From Clostridia bacterium (GTDB lineage Bacteria > Bacillota > Clostridia > Christensenellales > CAG-1252): DNA of 64,000 nucleotides. The position numbers and the translations under genes were made by a program. Below the pieces are notes generated by a model that was not told the DNA's origin, did not search any database, and saw nothing but the letters and a program-made list of their open reading frames with translations. Of the stretch, positions 53,017-62,932 are shown piece after piece; position 1 is the first letter of the stretch; the number at the start of each line of letters is the position of its first letter. The stretch covers positions 1 through 64,000 of the forward strand of contig JAFSWQ010000013.1 of assembly GCA_017444385.1 (NCBI GenBank), in the 5' to 3' direction.

Positions 53017-54261
53017 ATGAAAGATTTAGTTGGAGCAATGATATTCGGTCAATCGGGCGGTCCTTCGTCCGTCATCAACAGCAGCGCGGCAGGCGTTTTT
53101 ATCGAAGCGTTAAAGCATCCCGATAAGATCACCGCGGTTTACGGCGCGGCTCACGGCATTAAAGGTATTCTCGACGAGAAGTTCTACGATATGGGTAAAG
53201 AAGATATCAAAGAATTGCAACTCTTGAAGAACACCCCTTCTTCCGCATTGGGTTCGGTTCGTTATAAACTCAAAGCCGCAGAAGTGGACGACACCGACTA
53301 TAAGCGTTTGCTCGAAGTCTTCAAAAAATACAATATCCGTTACTTCTTCTACAACGGCGGTAACGACAGTATGGACACCTGCAACAAGGTCAGCAAATAC
53401 TTGCAAAGCGTGGGTTACGACTGCAACGTAATCGGCGTTCCCAAGACTATAGACAACGATCTTTGGGGCACCGATCACTGCCCCGGTTACGGTTCGGCGG
53501 CTAAATATATCGCCACTTCCATTATGGAATTGAAATTGGACGCAACCGTTTACAATACCGGTATGGTCTGTATTTTGGAAGTGATGGGAAGAAACGCAGG
53601 TTGGCTCACCGCCGCCGCGCAACTCGCTACCTATAAGGGATTGGGCGCAGACCTCATCTACTTGCCCGAAACCCCCTTCGATATCGACGAGTTCGTCGCA
53701 AGCGTTAAGAAAGTTTGCGCCGCAAATAACGACAAGTGTATGGTCGTCGTTTCCGAAGGTATCAAGACCAAGGAAGGTAAGTACGTAGGCGAATTCGTCG
53801 CTTCCTCTACCGACCTCTTCGGTCACGCTCAACTCGGCGGCGTGGGCGCTATGCTCGCGGATATCGTCAAGAAAGAGACCGGTATCAAAGTAAGAGCCAT
53901 CGAGTTCAGTTTGCTGCAACGTTGCGCCGCTCACTTGGCGAGCAAGACCGACGTAGAAGAAGCGTTCGCTTCGGGCGCTTACGCCGTTAAAGCCGCTATC
54001 GACGGTATCACCGATAAGATGGTTATCCTCAAAAGAGACGAGACCGCCGACGGTTACGTTTGCGCGCCCGCTTTGATGGACGTAGCTTTGGCAGCCAACA
54101 CAGAGAAGAAGATCCCCGAAAGTTGGATATTGCCCGCCGGTCAAGGTTTGACCGAGGAATACGTCAAGTACGCCCTTCCTCTCATTCAAGGCGATTCTAA
54201 AGCGCCGTTGGAAGACGGTCTTCCTCGCTTCGCCAAATTGAAAAAGGTTTTCGTTAAATAA
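53017..54261 (+). CDS. pfp: pyrophosphate-dependent phosphofructokinase
   Basis: This is a 414-residue enzyme of the PFK family that uses PPi and works reversibly in glycolysis/gluconeogenesis. The N-terminal FGQSGGPSSVINSSAAG and the phosphate site FYNGGNDSMDTC show Asp at the position where ATP enzymes have Gly, the accepted PPi hallmark. Active-site VPKTIDNDLWGTDHCPG and EVMGRNAGWLTAA follow. GGAGG lies 8 nt before ATG 53017. Confidence 0.93.
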   Translation: MKDLVGAMIFGQSGGPSSVINSSAAGVFIEALKHPDKITAVYGAAHGIKGILDEKFYDMGKEDIKELQLLKNTPSSALGSVRYKLKAAEVDDTDYKRLLEVFKKYNIRYFFYNGGNDSMDTCNKVSKYLQSVGYDCNVIGVPKTIDNDLWGTDHCPGYGSAAKYIATSIMELKLDATVYNTGMVCILEVMGRNAGWLTAAAQLATYKGLGADLIYLPETPFDIDEFVASVKKVCAANNDKCMVVVSEGIKTKEGKYVGEFVASSTDLFGHAQLGGVGAMLADIVKKETGIKVRAIEFSLLQRCAAHLASKTDVEEAFASGAYAVKAAIDGITDKMVILKRDETADGYVCAPALMDVALAANTEKKIPESWILPAGQGLTEEYVKYALPLIQGDSKAPLEDGLPRFAKLKKVFVK

Positions 54262-54327
54262 TTAGATTTTTATGGGGAAAGGCGCTCGCCGCTTTTCCCT
54301 TTATGCAATGATAACAAGGAGCAAGAA

Positions 54328-55335
54328 ATGAAAAAAATATTGGTTACCGGCGGTACGGGATATATAGGAAGTCATACTGTGGTGGAACTCATCGGCGCGG
54401 GTTACGAACCCGTCATAATCGATAATCTTTCCAACAGCAAAGAAGACGTCGTTGACAAAATTCAAGCCATAACGGGCGTACGTCCCGCTTTTTACAAGGT
54501 CGACATTTTGGACAAAGAGGGTATGGATAAGGTATTCTCCGCGCACGACATTTTCGCGGTTATTCACTTCGCGGGATTGAAAGCGGTAGGCGAAAGCGTT
54601 AAACTTCCTCTTAAATACTACGATAACAACATAACCGGCACTTTGAGATTGCTCGAAGTTATGCGCGCTCATAACGTCAAGAACATTCTTTTCTCTTCTT
54701 CCGCGACCGTTTACGGCACCCCGAAGACCGTGCCTATAAGAGAGGATTTTCCCACCGGCGCTTGCACCAATCCTTACGGCAAGACCAAGTATTTCATCGA
54801 GGAAATACTCAAAGACCTCTACGTTTCGGATAATACTTTCAATATCTGCCTTTTGAGATATTTCAATCCCGTAGGCGCGCACGAATCCGGACTTATCGGC
54901 GAAAATCCCAACGGTATTCCCAATAATTTAATGCCCTATATCACCCAAGTCGCGATAGGTATTCGCCCCTTCCTTAACGTTTTCGGCGGCGATTATCCCA
55001 CCCCCGACGGTACGGGCGTGAGAGATTATATCCACGTCGTAGACCTTGCTCGCGGTCACTTGCTCGCTTTGAAGAAGATAGAAGAGAGTGCGAACGGCGT
55101 TTACGTCTACAATTTGGGTACTGGTACGGGTTACAGCGTTCTCGATATGGTAAAAGCCTTCTCGGAAGTTTTGGGAAGACAATTGCCCTATAAGATCGTC
55201 GAACGTCGCGCCGGCGACATAGCGGAATGCTACGCCGATCCTTCCAAAGCGGAAAAGGAACTCGGCTTCAAAGCGCAATACGACTTGAAGCGTATGTGCG
55301 AAGACAGTTGGCGTTTCCAACAAAAACTCAAATAA
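54328..55335 (+). CDS. galE: UDP-glucose 4-epimerase
   Basis: This is a 335-residue short-chain dehydrogenase-type epimerase that interconverts UDP-galactose and UDP-glucose. NAD-binding [28 protein letters not shown], the catalytic SSATVYG and Y-x-x-x-K as YGKTKYFIE are visible. C-terminal [14 protein letters not shown] is typical. It follows the PPi-PFK by 66 bp, a gap that includes an imperfect GGGAAA/TTTTCCC hairpin that may attenuate readthrough. Confidence 0.95.
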   Translation: MKKILVTGGTGYIGSHTVVELIGAGYEPVIIDNLSNSKEDVVDKIQAITGVRPAFYKVDILDKEGMDKVFSAHDIFAVIHFAGLKAVGESVKLPLKYYDNNITGTLRLLEVMRAHNVKNILFSSSATVYGTPKTVPIREDFPTGACTNPYGKTKYFIEEILKDLYVSDNTFNICLLRYFNPVGAHESGLIGENPNGIPNNLMPYITQVAIGIRPFLNVFGGDYPTPDGTGVRDYIHVVDLARGHLLALKKIEESANGVYVYNLGTGTGYSVLDMVKAFSEVLGRQLPYKIVERRAGDIAECYADPSKAEKELGFKAQYDLKRMCEDSWRFQQKLK

Positions 55336-55540
55336 TCAAGACGGGACTGCGGAAAGTTTTATCGTTAATCCTCGGGATACTCGACTATTCTTTTGTAACT
55401 CAATACGGCGGACTGTAAGTTCGTTTTGATGGTCGAACGCTCCTTCTTGGGGTTGATTGGGTTTCACAGTCCCTTTTTGCGTTTTACGCTTTTCACGTTT
55501 TGAAAAAGCGTATTTAGTACGATCGACGGGGAAAGTAAGT

Positions 55541-57252
55541 ATGGATAAAAATACCCTCATAAAACAAGGCGATAAGTTGGAAGTTTTCGTCGAAGATTAC
55601 GGCGTTAATTCCGAAGGTATAGCGAAAAAAGACGGTTTCGTTATTTTTATCCCGTTCGCTTTGAAAGGCGAACGCGTTTTGATAAGGATCGACCACGTGA
55701 AAAAGAACTTCGCTTACGCCGCTCTGTTGAGCGTTTTGGAAGCGTCGCCTTTCCGCGTGACCCCCGTGTGTAATCGCTTTACGCGTTGCGGCGGCTGCGA
55801 TATTTTGAACGTCGCTTACGAAGAGCAGTTAAGAATAAAGAAAAGCGCGGTGGAAACCACTATCGCCCGCAATTATCGCGAGGGCTTATTGATAGACGAC
55901 GTCGTACCCTCGAAGCAGTTTGCGTACAGGAACAAAATGGCGCTGCCTTTCGGTACGGTAAACGGTAAAACGGCGGTGGGTTTTTATCAAGAGAAGACCC
56001 ATAAGATAGCAAGTATCACGAAGTGCTTTTTGCAGGGCGAATGGGCGGAAAAACTCATCGACGTCGTGCTTTCTTATGCGAACGGCGAGGGGATAGCGGC
56101 TTATGACGAGAAGAGCGCGGTAAAGGCGTTTTACGCCACCTTTACGCGCGCATAACGGACGGTTTTTTATCCGTAACTTTGGTCGTCGCGAAGAAGCCGA
56201 AAGCCATAGCCAAGCTAAACGAAGCGTTGAGCAAAACCTTCGACCGCTACGCCTTGTATCTAAACTACAACGAAGCCAAAACCAACGTCATTTTGGGCGA
56301 AAAGACCGAGTTAACGGGCGGGAAAGAGGAGTCGTCGCTCATCCGCGGCGTGAAAGTCAAAGTAAATCCCGAATCCTTTTTGCAGGTAAACGACGAGATA
56401 AGAGATAAAATATACGACGAAGTGGAAAGGACTATCGACGTAAAAGCGGGAAGCGTTGTCGTGGACGCTTACGCGGGCGTTGGACTTTTAGGCGCGTCGT
56501 TTGCAAAGAAAGGCGCGAGAGTTTATAACCTTGAAATAGTTCCCGAGGCGACGTTAGACGGCAAAAGACTTGCCGAAGAAAACGGACTGAAAAACGAGGT
56601 AAGTAATATTTGTTGCGATAGCGGCGAAAGATTACCCTCTTTGATAGAAAAGTTGAAAGGCGACCTTACCCTTTGCGCGTCTCACGAAATGAGCCTACGT
56701 CACGAGTATTTTCTCAAAATAGAGGACGGAAGCAAAACGTTTGAGTTGAAAAAGTACGACGAAAAGAGAAGGTCGGTTAAGATAGGCAGCAGCGTTTGTT
56801 TTGCCGATTTAGAGAGCGGGAAACAGGTTTTGTGCGAGGTTACTTCGCTTACCGTCGCGCCCTCTTTCGACGATTTGTTCGAAAAGGTGGATATCGAGAG
56901 TTGCGGTTTTTCGGGCGTTGATAACGCTGCCGCCGCTATTATGATGGAAGAATTCTATACCAAAGCCGAGCAAGCGAAGTACGGCGTGGTGGCGATTGGC
57001 GTTAAAGTCGTTAAACCCACGATAACGGTCGTACTCGATCCCCCTCGCAAGGGTTGCGCGGAAAGCGTGCTGAACGCGGTCAAGTCCGCCGACTCTCTCG
57101 TTTATATATCCTGTAATCCCGCGACCTTAGCGCGCGATCTTAAAATTCTCGACGATACGTTCCGCCCCGAACGTATCACTCCGTACGATATGTTCCCGAA
57201 TACTCGACACGTAGAGGTCGTAGTTTCTATGTCTCGAGTAGGGGTTAAATAA
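55541..57252 (+). pseudogene. RlmD/RumA-type 23S rRNA uracil-5-methyltransferase, ASCH insertion, frameshifted
   Basis: The gene has a TRAM domain (VFVEDYGVNSEGIAKKDGFVIF) and the Fe-S cysteines (CNRFTRCGGC). After the first frame stops at 56153-56155, the SAM-methyltransferase half continues in another frame: from LRHLYARITDGFLSVTLVV to DAYAGVGLLG, VVLDPPRKGC, YISCNPATLARDL and HVEVVVSMSR. A single lost base near 56120-56125 (GTAAA for GTAAAA before GGC) accounts for the break. Between the motif ICCDSGERLPSL and VVLDPP, about 110 residues resemble an ASCH domain (HEMSLRHEYFLKIEDG.. KTFELKKYDEKRR). That insertion is not part of standard RlmD. If the single-base deletion is an assembly error, the gene is intact. 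Confidence 0.75.
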
Positions 57253-57276
57253 TAGGTTTATGAGGGCAGTTATTTT

Positions 57277-57639
57277 ATGAAACTGAAAAATGTATTGATT
57301 GTCGTGAAGGACGCAAAGAGATCCTTGAAGTTTTATCACGATCTATTCGACTTTGAACTCATCCTCGATAACGACGGAAATATGATATTGACGGATAGGC
57401 TGGTTTTGCAGGAAGAGAGGTATTGGAAAGAGTTTCTCGGTAAGGATATTATCACGGAAAACAATTCCTGCGAACTTTATTTTGAAGAATCGAATATCGA
57501 GGGATTCATAGAAAAACTTGAAAAGTATTATCCCGACGTAAAGTACGTTAATCGCTTGATGACTCACAGCTGGGGGCAGAAGGTCATACGCTTTTACGAT
57601 CCCGACGGTAATCTTATAGAAGTAGGTACGTCGGTTTAG
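57277..57639 (+). CDS. VOC-family (glyoxalase/bleomycin-resistance-like) protein
   Basis: This is a 120-residue single-domain vicinal-oxygen-chelate protein with two beta-alpha-beta-beta-beta units: KNVLIVVKDAKRSLKFYHDLF opens it and KVIRFYDPDGNLIEVG ends it. Candidate metal ligands (His in the first unit, Glu in the last) are partly present. It could detoxify an aldehyde or bind a small molecule. The start follows GAGGGC. Confidence 0.75.
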   Translation: MKLKNVLIVVKDAKRSLKFYHDLFDFELILDNDGNMILTDRLVLQEERYWKEFLGKDIITENNSCELYFEESNIEGFIEKLEKYYPDVKYVNRLMTHSWGQKVIRFYDPDGNLIEVGTSV

Positions 57640-57847
57640 GGTGACAATTATTATCACTGCTACTTGGCTCGGTTATGTGATCGATTAGGTTTTGACCTTT
57701 GTTTACGACATTTATAGTTTGAATCTTGTTGCCGAGATTAGCTTTATTATACCTTGCCTTATTGCGTGAACTTAAAGATGCCTGCTTTTTAAACCTTTAA
57801 ACCTTTTCAAAACGCCGAAAATAATCTTTTCAAAACACCGAATCGTA

Positions 57848-57876
57848 TTGACGAACAAGAGAGTATAGTTTAATAT
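57848..57876 (+). promoter_or_regulatory. promoter of the metallophosphoesterase gene
   Basis: TTGACG (57848-57853), 17-bp spacer, TAATAT (57871-57876). It marks the start of the AT-rich island. Confidence 0.5.
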
Positions 57877-57892
57877 ATATATCAATCACAAT

Positions 57893-57909
57893 CGATGGTG
57901 TAACCATCG
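57893..57909 (+). promoter_or_regulatory. 7-bp perfect dyad in the leader
   Basis: CGATGGT-GTA-ACCATCG lies just downstream of the predicted start of transcription and 23 nt before the ATG at 57932. It may be an operator for a repressor or a leader hairpin. Confidence 0.45.
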
Positions 57910-57931
57910 GTAAACTTAAGAAGGTGAGTAT

Positions 57932-60900
57932 ATGAAAAAAGTTGATTTTGCAAAGATTACTAAAGAATTGGACATTATAGCTGAAGATTTTAATGATTTA
58001 AGTGAACGTGATCGAGAAATGTTTTTATCCTATATTAGATTGAATCATAATATATTTCGATATTATGGTAAAAAAGGATATGATTTGTTTAATAATGTTT
58101 TTTTTGTATATGAATATAATTGCGGCGATAGTTTTAGATGGAAACTGTCTATAAACGAGTTTAAAGATTTTGAAGAATACTTTTATTATGTGGGTGAAGA
58201 AATATATGATAATGCTTGCTATTTAGGTTATGTGTTTTCTTATGATGAGATAACTAAGTTTAAATTAGATATAGGCATTTTGGAGCGAAGAAAATCTTTT
58301 TTAAATTATGATATATCTTCATATTCATTTGATAGATATTTAAAGCAAATAAGGATAGAAGAGAATTTCCTAAAAGCACGTAACAATTGTTTAAAGCGTG
58401 AAATAGGAAGATGTGAAAATTTTTCTTCGTTTCAGTCGTTAATGAACGATAAAGATTATTCATTTGGTTTATCAAAAAAAATTATCCTAAGATTGATAAT
58501 CCAAAACAATCCTATTATCGCTAATAAAATAATTGAGGATGGTATTCGTACTTTATACTATTTTTTTGATTACACAGATTTTTCTTTTTTAGTTAATTTT
58601 TATGGGAAAGACATTGCTCAAAACTATATAAATAATTATTGTGAGAGATATTTATTCATTGAGAAAAAGCCAGTACTTAATAAACGAATACGTATTATGA
58701 AACGATTGCTTGACATATTTACGCAGCAAGCTGAATTAAAAGTTTGTGGTTTTTATGATGATAAGAATAACTTATATATAAAAAAAATTTATACTTTCGT
58801 AGACGGTGACTTATACAGTATTCCGTACTACTATTTAGATTTTACGACTTTTATTGACGCAGTTGACAATGATCTTTCAGACTGCGATATAAGTACATCA
58901 TTAGAGACTGGAATTGATTATCATAAGTATAAAACCAATGTAAATACTAAATTGCCGAAGGATAAAAAATACGATCAGTATAGTATTCAGAAAAAATATT
59001 ATAATGGTAGTTTTTATGTTACACAATCATGGTACGATAATCATAATAAAGTGTTGACTTATGAAAATGATTTTCAACTAATGTGTGACTTTCTGTTCTT
59101 TTTGCAAAATGATTTATCAAACGCTGATTTTCTTTTTTGTGAAGATTTATCATGGATTAAAAAACTTAATAATATTAAAGTTGATAATATAAAAGTTAGA
59201 AGTGAAATCGCAAAAAAAATACAATACCCATTTAAATGTTTAGAGCAAAGACAAATGGCTTGTTTGGAATATGCTTTAACTGAAGAGAAATCAAGCTACG
59301 AAGTATTCTTAAACAAGCGAAGGGTTGATTGTGATTATAATGGAGTTGTTTCGTATATAACTGACATTCACTTAATGCATAAGTTTAATATTTGGAATTG
59401 TATTACTGAAAACGATGAAGAATATGTAATAGAAAGAATGGTTCAAGAATTAAGTATTGATAAATCAGATATAAAGCTTATAGGTGGAGATATTTCTAGT
59501 GATTATAGTATTTACAAGAAATTCTTACGAAGTCTTGGGCAAAACACAATCAAAGGCTCTGTATTTATAACTTTAGGGAATCACGAATTGTGGCCGTTTA
59601 GTTATGTAAATGATGGGGAAAATGAGACGTATAAGATATCTGTGAATGATATTGTATCAACATATAGACAGTCAATAGAAGAGAATGGTTTCCATTTAAT
59701 CCACAATAGTTTGTATTATTGGGAATGTCCACCCTTCTATTATGGTAGTAGTGCTATCGAAATAAAAGAAGATGAGTTGTCTGTTATAGATGAAATAGAG
59801 TTAAGAAATAAACTACGCAAAGCCGTCTTGGTTATATTTGGTGGGATTGGTTTTTCTGGCTACAACGATGTATTCAATGCTCAACAAGGAATTTATCGTT
59901 ATACATTGGATAGGGCTGAGGAAATAAACGAATCTATAAAATTTGAAAAATTGTATAAAAAAGTAGAAAAAGCCTTATTTGATAAGAATGTAATAATTTT
60001 TACCCATATGCCGATAAAAGATTGGTTGAAAGATGAAAAGATTAATGAAGGATTTGTATATGTAAATGGTCATAACCATCGTAATTATTATTATGATGAT
60101 GGTAAAAAGAGAGTATATGCGGATAATCAAATAGGTTATAAAACCAAAAACATATCTTATAAGAATTTTTCTATACATATGGACTACGATTGGTTTTCCG
60201 ATTATAAAGATGGCATATACGAGATAGATAGAAACGACTATTTGAACTACTATCGAGGAATAAATGAAATCATTTCATTCAATAGAAAATTTGACCAATT
60301 ATATATTGTTAAGCGAAATGGTAGTTATATGTTTCTAATGAAAGCAAATAGAGGAAAACTATATATTTTAAATGGAGGGAGTATAAGGAAAGCAAGTGTA
60401 AACGATTTAAATTATTACTATAATCTTTTGCCGAATTATGTTGATGCAATAAAATTGTATTTAGCAGAGTATTATGAAACTCAAAAGAAATATGCAGAAT
60501 TTGTTAAAGAGTTTGGAGGGCAAGGAACCATACATGGTTGCATAATAGATATAGACTTTTATAACCATATATATATGAATCCAATCGATGGTAAAATTAT
60601 ACCATATTATGCCTATGACATTATCGATAAAGTGGTTTTCAAAGATATTAAAAGTTTGTTGAAAAACAAGTGTCCTTCTTTGTATGTTTCATATAAGAAA
60701 TGTGTTTCTTCAACTAATAAAGAACAATTACTTCGTATGGAAGGTAAGGATAACAAAAATGATACTGAAACTAAAGAATACTATGATACGGACATTTATA
60801 GGATCTCAAGGATTATTAAGAGTTTGCAATTTACATTAAGATATAGTCTAGTTCGAGTGTGGGATGATGAGATAGCCTTTTGTGAGCCTACTAAAGAAAT

Positions 60901-60949
60901 TGGGAAAAGATTATTGATTGATTATTTATACCCTAAAAAAGCTAATTAA
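57932..60949 (+). CDS. large metallophosphoesterase in an AT-rich island
   Basis: This is a 1005-residue protein preceded by AAGAAGGTGAG. The base composition is much more AT-rich than everything around it, and codons are A/T-ending, so recent transfer is likely. A calcineurin-like phosphoesterase core lies in the middle (about 485-740): YITDIHL (D-x-H), LIGGDIS, ITLGNHELWPF, FTHMP and VNGHNHR. Long N-terminal (about 1-480) and C-terminal (about 745-1005) regions are Tyr/Lys/Asn-rich and of no family I recognise. No signal peptide or membrane segment. It stands directly before the Nudix gene, sharing a 1-nt gap. A nuclease or nucleotide-phosphodiesterase role in defence or in a mobile element is possible (inference). 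Confidence 0.75.
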   Translation: MKKVDFAKITKELDIIAEDFNDLSERDREMFLSYIRLNHNIFRYYGKKGYDLFNNVFFVYEYNCGDSFRWKLSINEFKDFEEYFYYVGEEIYDNACYLGYVFSYDEITKFKLDIGILERRKSFLNYDISSYSFDRYLKQIRIEENFLKARNNCLKREIGRCENFSSFQSLMNDKDYSFGLSKKIILRLIIQNNPIIANKIIEDGIRTLYYFFDYTDFSFLVNFYGKDIAQNYINNYCERYLFIEKKPVLNKRIRIMKRLLDIFTQQAELKVCGFYDDKNNLYIKKIYTFVDGDLYSIPYYYLDFTTFIDAVDNDLSDCDISTSLETGIDYHKYKTNVNTKLPKDKKYDQYSIQKKYYNGSFYVTQSWYDNHNKVLTYENDFQLMCDFLFFLQNDLSNADFLFCEDLSWIKKLNNIKVDNIKVRSEIAKKIQYPFKCLEQRQMACLEYALTEEKSSYEVFLNKRRVDCDYNGVVSYITDIHLMHKFNIWNCITENDEEYVIERMVQELSIDKSDIKLIGGDISSDYSIYKKFLRSLGQNTIKGSVFITLGNHELWPFSYVNDGENETYKISVNDIVSTYRQSIEENGFHLIHNSLYYWECPPFYYGSSAIEIKEDELSVIDEIELRNKLRKAVLVIFGGIGFSGYNDVFNAQQGIYRYTLDRAEEINESIKFEKLYKKVEKALFDKNVIIFTHMPIKDWLKDEKINEGFVYVNGHNHRNYYYDDGKKRVYADNQIGYKTKNISYKNFSIHMDYDWFSDYKDGIYEIDRNDYLNYYRGINEIISFNRKFDQLYIVKRNGSYMFLMKANRGKLYILNGGSIRKASVNDLNYYYNLLPNYVDAIKLYLAEYYETQKKYAEFVKEFGGQGTIHGCIIDIDFYNHIYMNPIDGKIIPYYAYDIIDKVVFKDIKSLLKNKCPSLYVSYKKCVSSTNKEQLLRMEGKDNKNDTETKEYYDTDIYRISRIIKSLQFTLRYSLVRVWDDEIAFCEPTKEIGKRLLIDYLYPKKAN

Positions 60950-60950
60950 T

Positions 60951-61487
60951 ATGGAAGAGAGAAAAGAATTGTATATCGAGTTAAAGGACGAGGAATGGGA
61001 ATATAAGGGTGTTACGCACGATAGAGACGTGGTGCGGGCGATAGTGTTTGACGACGAAGGATATCTTTATTTCGTGCGGGCGGTTAGAAACGACGAATTC
61101 GGCGAGGCGACTCTTATCGAGACTTCGGGCGGCGGCGTGGAAAAAGGGGAAGACCTCGTTCCCGCCGTAAAGAGAGAACTAAAAGAAGAACTCGGCGCGG
61201 ACGTTGACGTGGTTTGCAAAATAGGCGTTGTGAGCGACTATTACAATTTGATATCGAGGCACAACGTCAACAATTATTACTTATGCAGAGTAAAGGATTT
61301 CGGCAATAAAAATCTCACCGAAGACGAGGTGGAACGCTATCATCTTTCCACGTTGAAGCTTACTTACGACGAAGCGATAGCGGAATACGAAAAACGCCGC
61401 GATTCACGGCTCGGCAGGCTCATAGGCAACCGCGAAACGCCTATCGTTACGGAAGCGAAAAGGATACTTGGCGATAAGCTCAAATAG
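60951..61487 (+). CDS. Nudix hydrolase
   Basis: This is a 178-residue Nudix hydrolase. The Nudix box is exact: GGVEKGEDLVPAVKRELKEELGA gives the G-x5-E-x7-REUXEEXGU pattern (residues about 60-82), with the upstream strand FDDEGYLYFVRAVR. It would hydrolyse a nucleoside diphosphate derivative. The start ATG 60951 comes 1 nt after the stop of the AT-rich gene and has no own ribosome site, so translation may depend on reinitiation or the region may have been displaced by the insertion. Confidence 0.9.
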   Translation: MEERKELYIELKDEEWEYKGVTHDRDVVRAIVFDDEGYLYFVRAVRNDEFGEATLIETSGGGVEKGEDLVPAVKRELKEELGADVDVVCKIGVVSDYYNLISRHNVNNYYLCRVKDFGNKNLTEDEVERYHLSTLKLTYDEAIAEYEKRRDSRLGRLIGNRETPIVTEAKRILGDKLK

Positions 61488-61529
61488 CCGACATTATCAT
61501 TCGAGTAGCGCGCAATAAGCGATTGCTAC

Positions 61530-61558
61530 TTGATTTTTTAGTTACGGTCGTTTATAAT
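61530..61558 (+). promoter_or_regulatory. promoter of the first hypB gene
   Basis: TTGATT (61530-61535), 17-bp spacer, TATAAT (61553-61558), followed by GAGAGG and ATG 61592. Confidence 0.7.
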
Positions 61559-61591
61559 AATTGCAAATACGCTATTGCTTGAGAGGCTTAT

Positions 61592-62263
61592 ATGGACAAA
61601 CCGAAAATAGTCGAGATAAAAGAGGATATTACGTCGCGCAATAATCTTTTTGCGAAAGAGATAAAAGCGGAAATGAAGAGAAAGAAGATATTCTACCTTA
61701 ACGTTATGGCTTCCCCGGGAAGCGGGAAAACCACCCTTATAACCAATCTCGTCAACCGTTTGAAGAACGACTATAAAATAGGCGTTATAGAAGCGGATAT
61801 AGACTCGGACGTGGACGCGGTGAAACTGCTCTCGACCGGCGTAAAAGTGATACAAATGCACACGGCGGGCGCTTGTCATATCACCTGTCAAATGTCTTAC
61901 GAGGCTTTATGCGCTTTGGGCGTTGAGGATCTCGACCTCGTTATTTTGGAAAACGTGGGCAACCTCGTTTGCCCCGCCGAATTCGACACGGGCGCGACCG
62001 AAAACCTCGTTTTATTGTCCGTTCCCGAAGGGGACGATAAACCCTTAAAATACCCCCTTATGTTCGAAGTCGCCGACGTGGTCGCAATAACCAAGACCGA
62101 CGTAAAAGATATCTTTGATTTTTCCTTTGAAAAGGCGAAAGCCAACGTAAGAAAACGCAACGAAAATGCCGAGGTCTTCGTATTGTCCGCGAAGAAGGAC
62201 GAGAACGTTGACGCGCTTGAACAATATTTGAGAAAAAGGATAGACTCGATTAAAAATGCTTGA
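61592..62263 (+). CDS. HypB-like GTPase, first copy
   Basis: This is a 223-residue SIMIBI GTPase of the HypB family, which delivers nickel to [NiFe]-hydrogenase (or urease in UreG relatives). The P-loop is ASPGSGKTT, EADIDSDVDA is the switch I region, and ENVGNLVCPAEFD and TKTDV (guanine-binding) follow. The usual CHxDA metal site reads ACHITCQM, lacking the Asp, so nickel delivery may be altered. A methyltransferase gene overlaps its end by 8 nt. Confidence 0.85.
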   Translation: MDKPKIVEIKEDITSRNNLFAKEIKAEMKRKKIFYLNVMASPGSGKTTLITNLVNRLKNDYKIGVIEADIDSDVDAVKLLSTGVKVIQMHTAGACHITCQMSYEALCALGVEDLDLVILENVGNLVCPAEFDTGATENLVLLSVPEGDDKPLKYPLMFEVADVVAITKTDVKDIFDFSFEKAKANVRKRNENAEVFVLSAKKDENVDALEQYLRKRIDSIKNA

Positions 62264-62834
62264 CGAAAACGCTAAAAAACAACGGGATTTTTTTAACAGA
62301 CTCGCGCCCGAATGGCGTGAGAAACCCGAATATAAATTAAATGCGGAAAAGGCGCTTTCCCCCATCAAATTCAAGGTCGGCGAAAGGGTGCTTGACGTCG
62401 CTTGCGGAAGCGGCGCGTTGGACTCTACGCTACTTTCTTACGGCTTAAAAGTGGACGCGATAGACGTTTCGGATAAGATGATAGAGAAAGCTAAAAGCGA
62501 CGAGAGGAACGCGGGCGTTAATTTCATCGTAGGCGACTTTTATCAACACGCGGGCGAATACGACAAGATACTCGTTTTCGACGCATATCCCCATTTTAAG
62601 GACAAAATCGCGTTCAAAAATTCCGCCGCGCGAATGCTTGGGAAAGAGGGCGAATTATGGATATTCTTCGACGACGGAAGAGAGGGGATAGACTCTCATC
62701 ACGGCGGGTTAAGCGATATCTCTGTGGGGTTGAGGCTTCCCGAAGAGGAAAGCGAGGATTTAGCCCCCGAGTTTACGCCGTTTTTCGTGTATTCCGACGA
62801 AAAGTCGTATTATTTGGGATTAAAACGCAATTAA
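62256..62834 (+). CDS. class I SAM-dependent methyltransferase
   Basis: This is a 192-residue methyltransferase with motif I VLDVACGSGALD, the acidic end of the second strand (VDAIDVSDKMI) and FDAYPHFKD. The substrate is unknown. It overlaps the first hypB by 8 nt and is likely cotranscribed with it. A role in hydrogenase or cobalamin chemistry is only suggested by the neighbours. Confidence 0.82.
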   Translation: MLDENAKKQRDFFNRLAPEWREKPEYKLNAEKALSPIKFKVGERVLDVACGSGALDSTLLSYGLKVDAIDVSDKMIEKAKSDERNAGVNFIVGDFYQHAGEYDKILVFDAYPHFKDKIAFKNSAARMLGKEGELWIFFDDGREGIDSHHGGLSDISVGLRLPEEESEDLAPEFTPFFVYSDEKSYYLGLKRN

Positions 62835-62932
62835 GATGGATAAATATCTCTTTACAAAAACATATTTATAATATATAATTGAAAATAGAGAGGTAAGCTC
62901 TCGAACGTAAGACGATAAAAGCCCGCTTAAAT

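Noticed and set aside
53110..54189. 359-codon antisense frame
   Set aside because: It mirrors the PPi-phosphofructokinase; no start signals and no family features.
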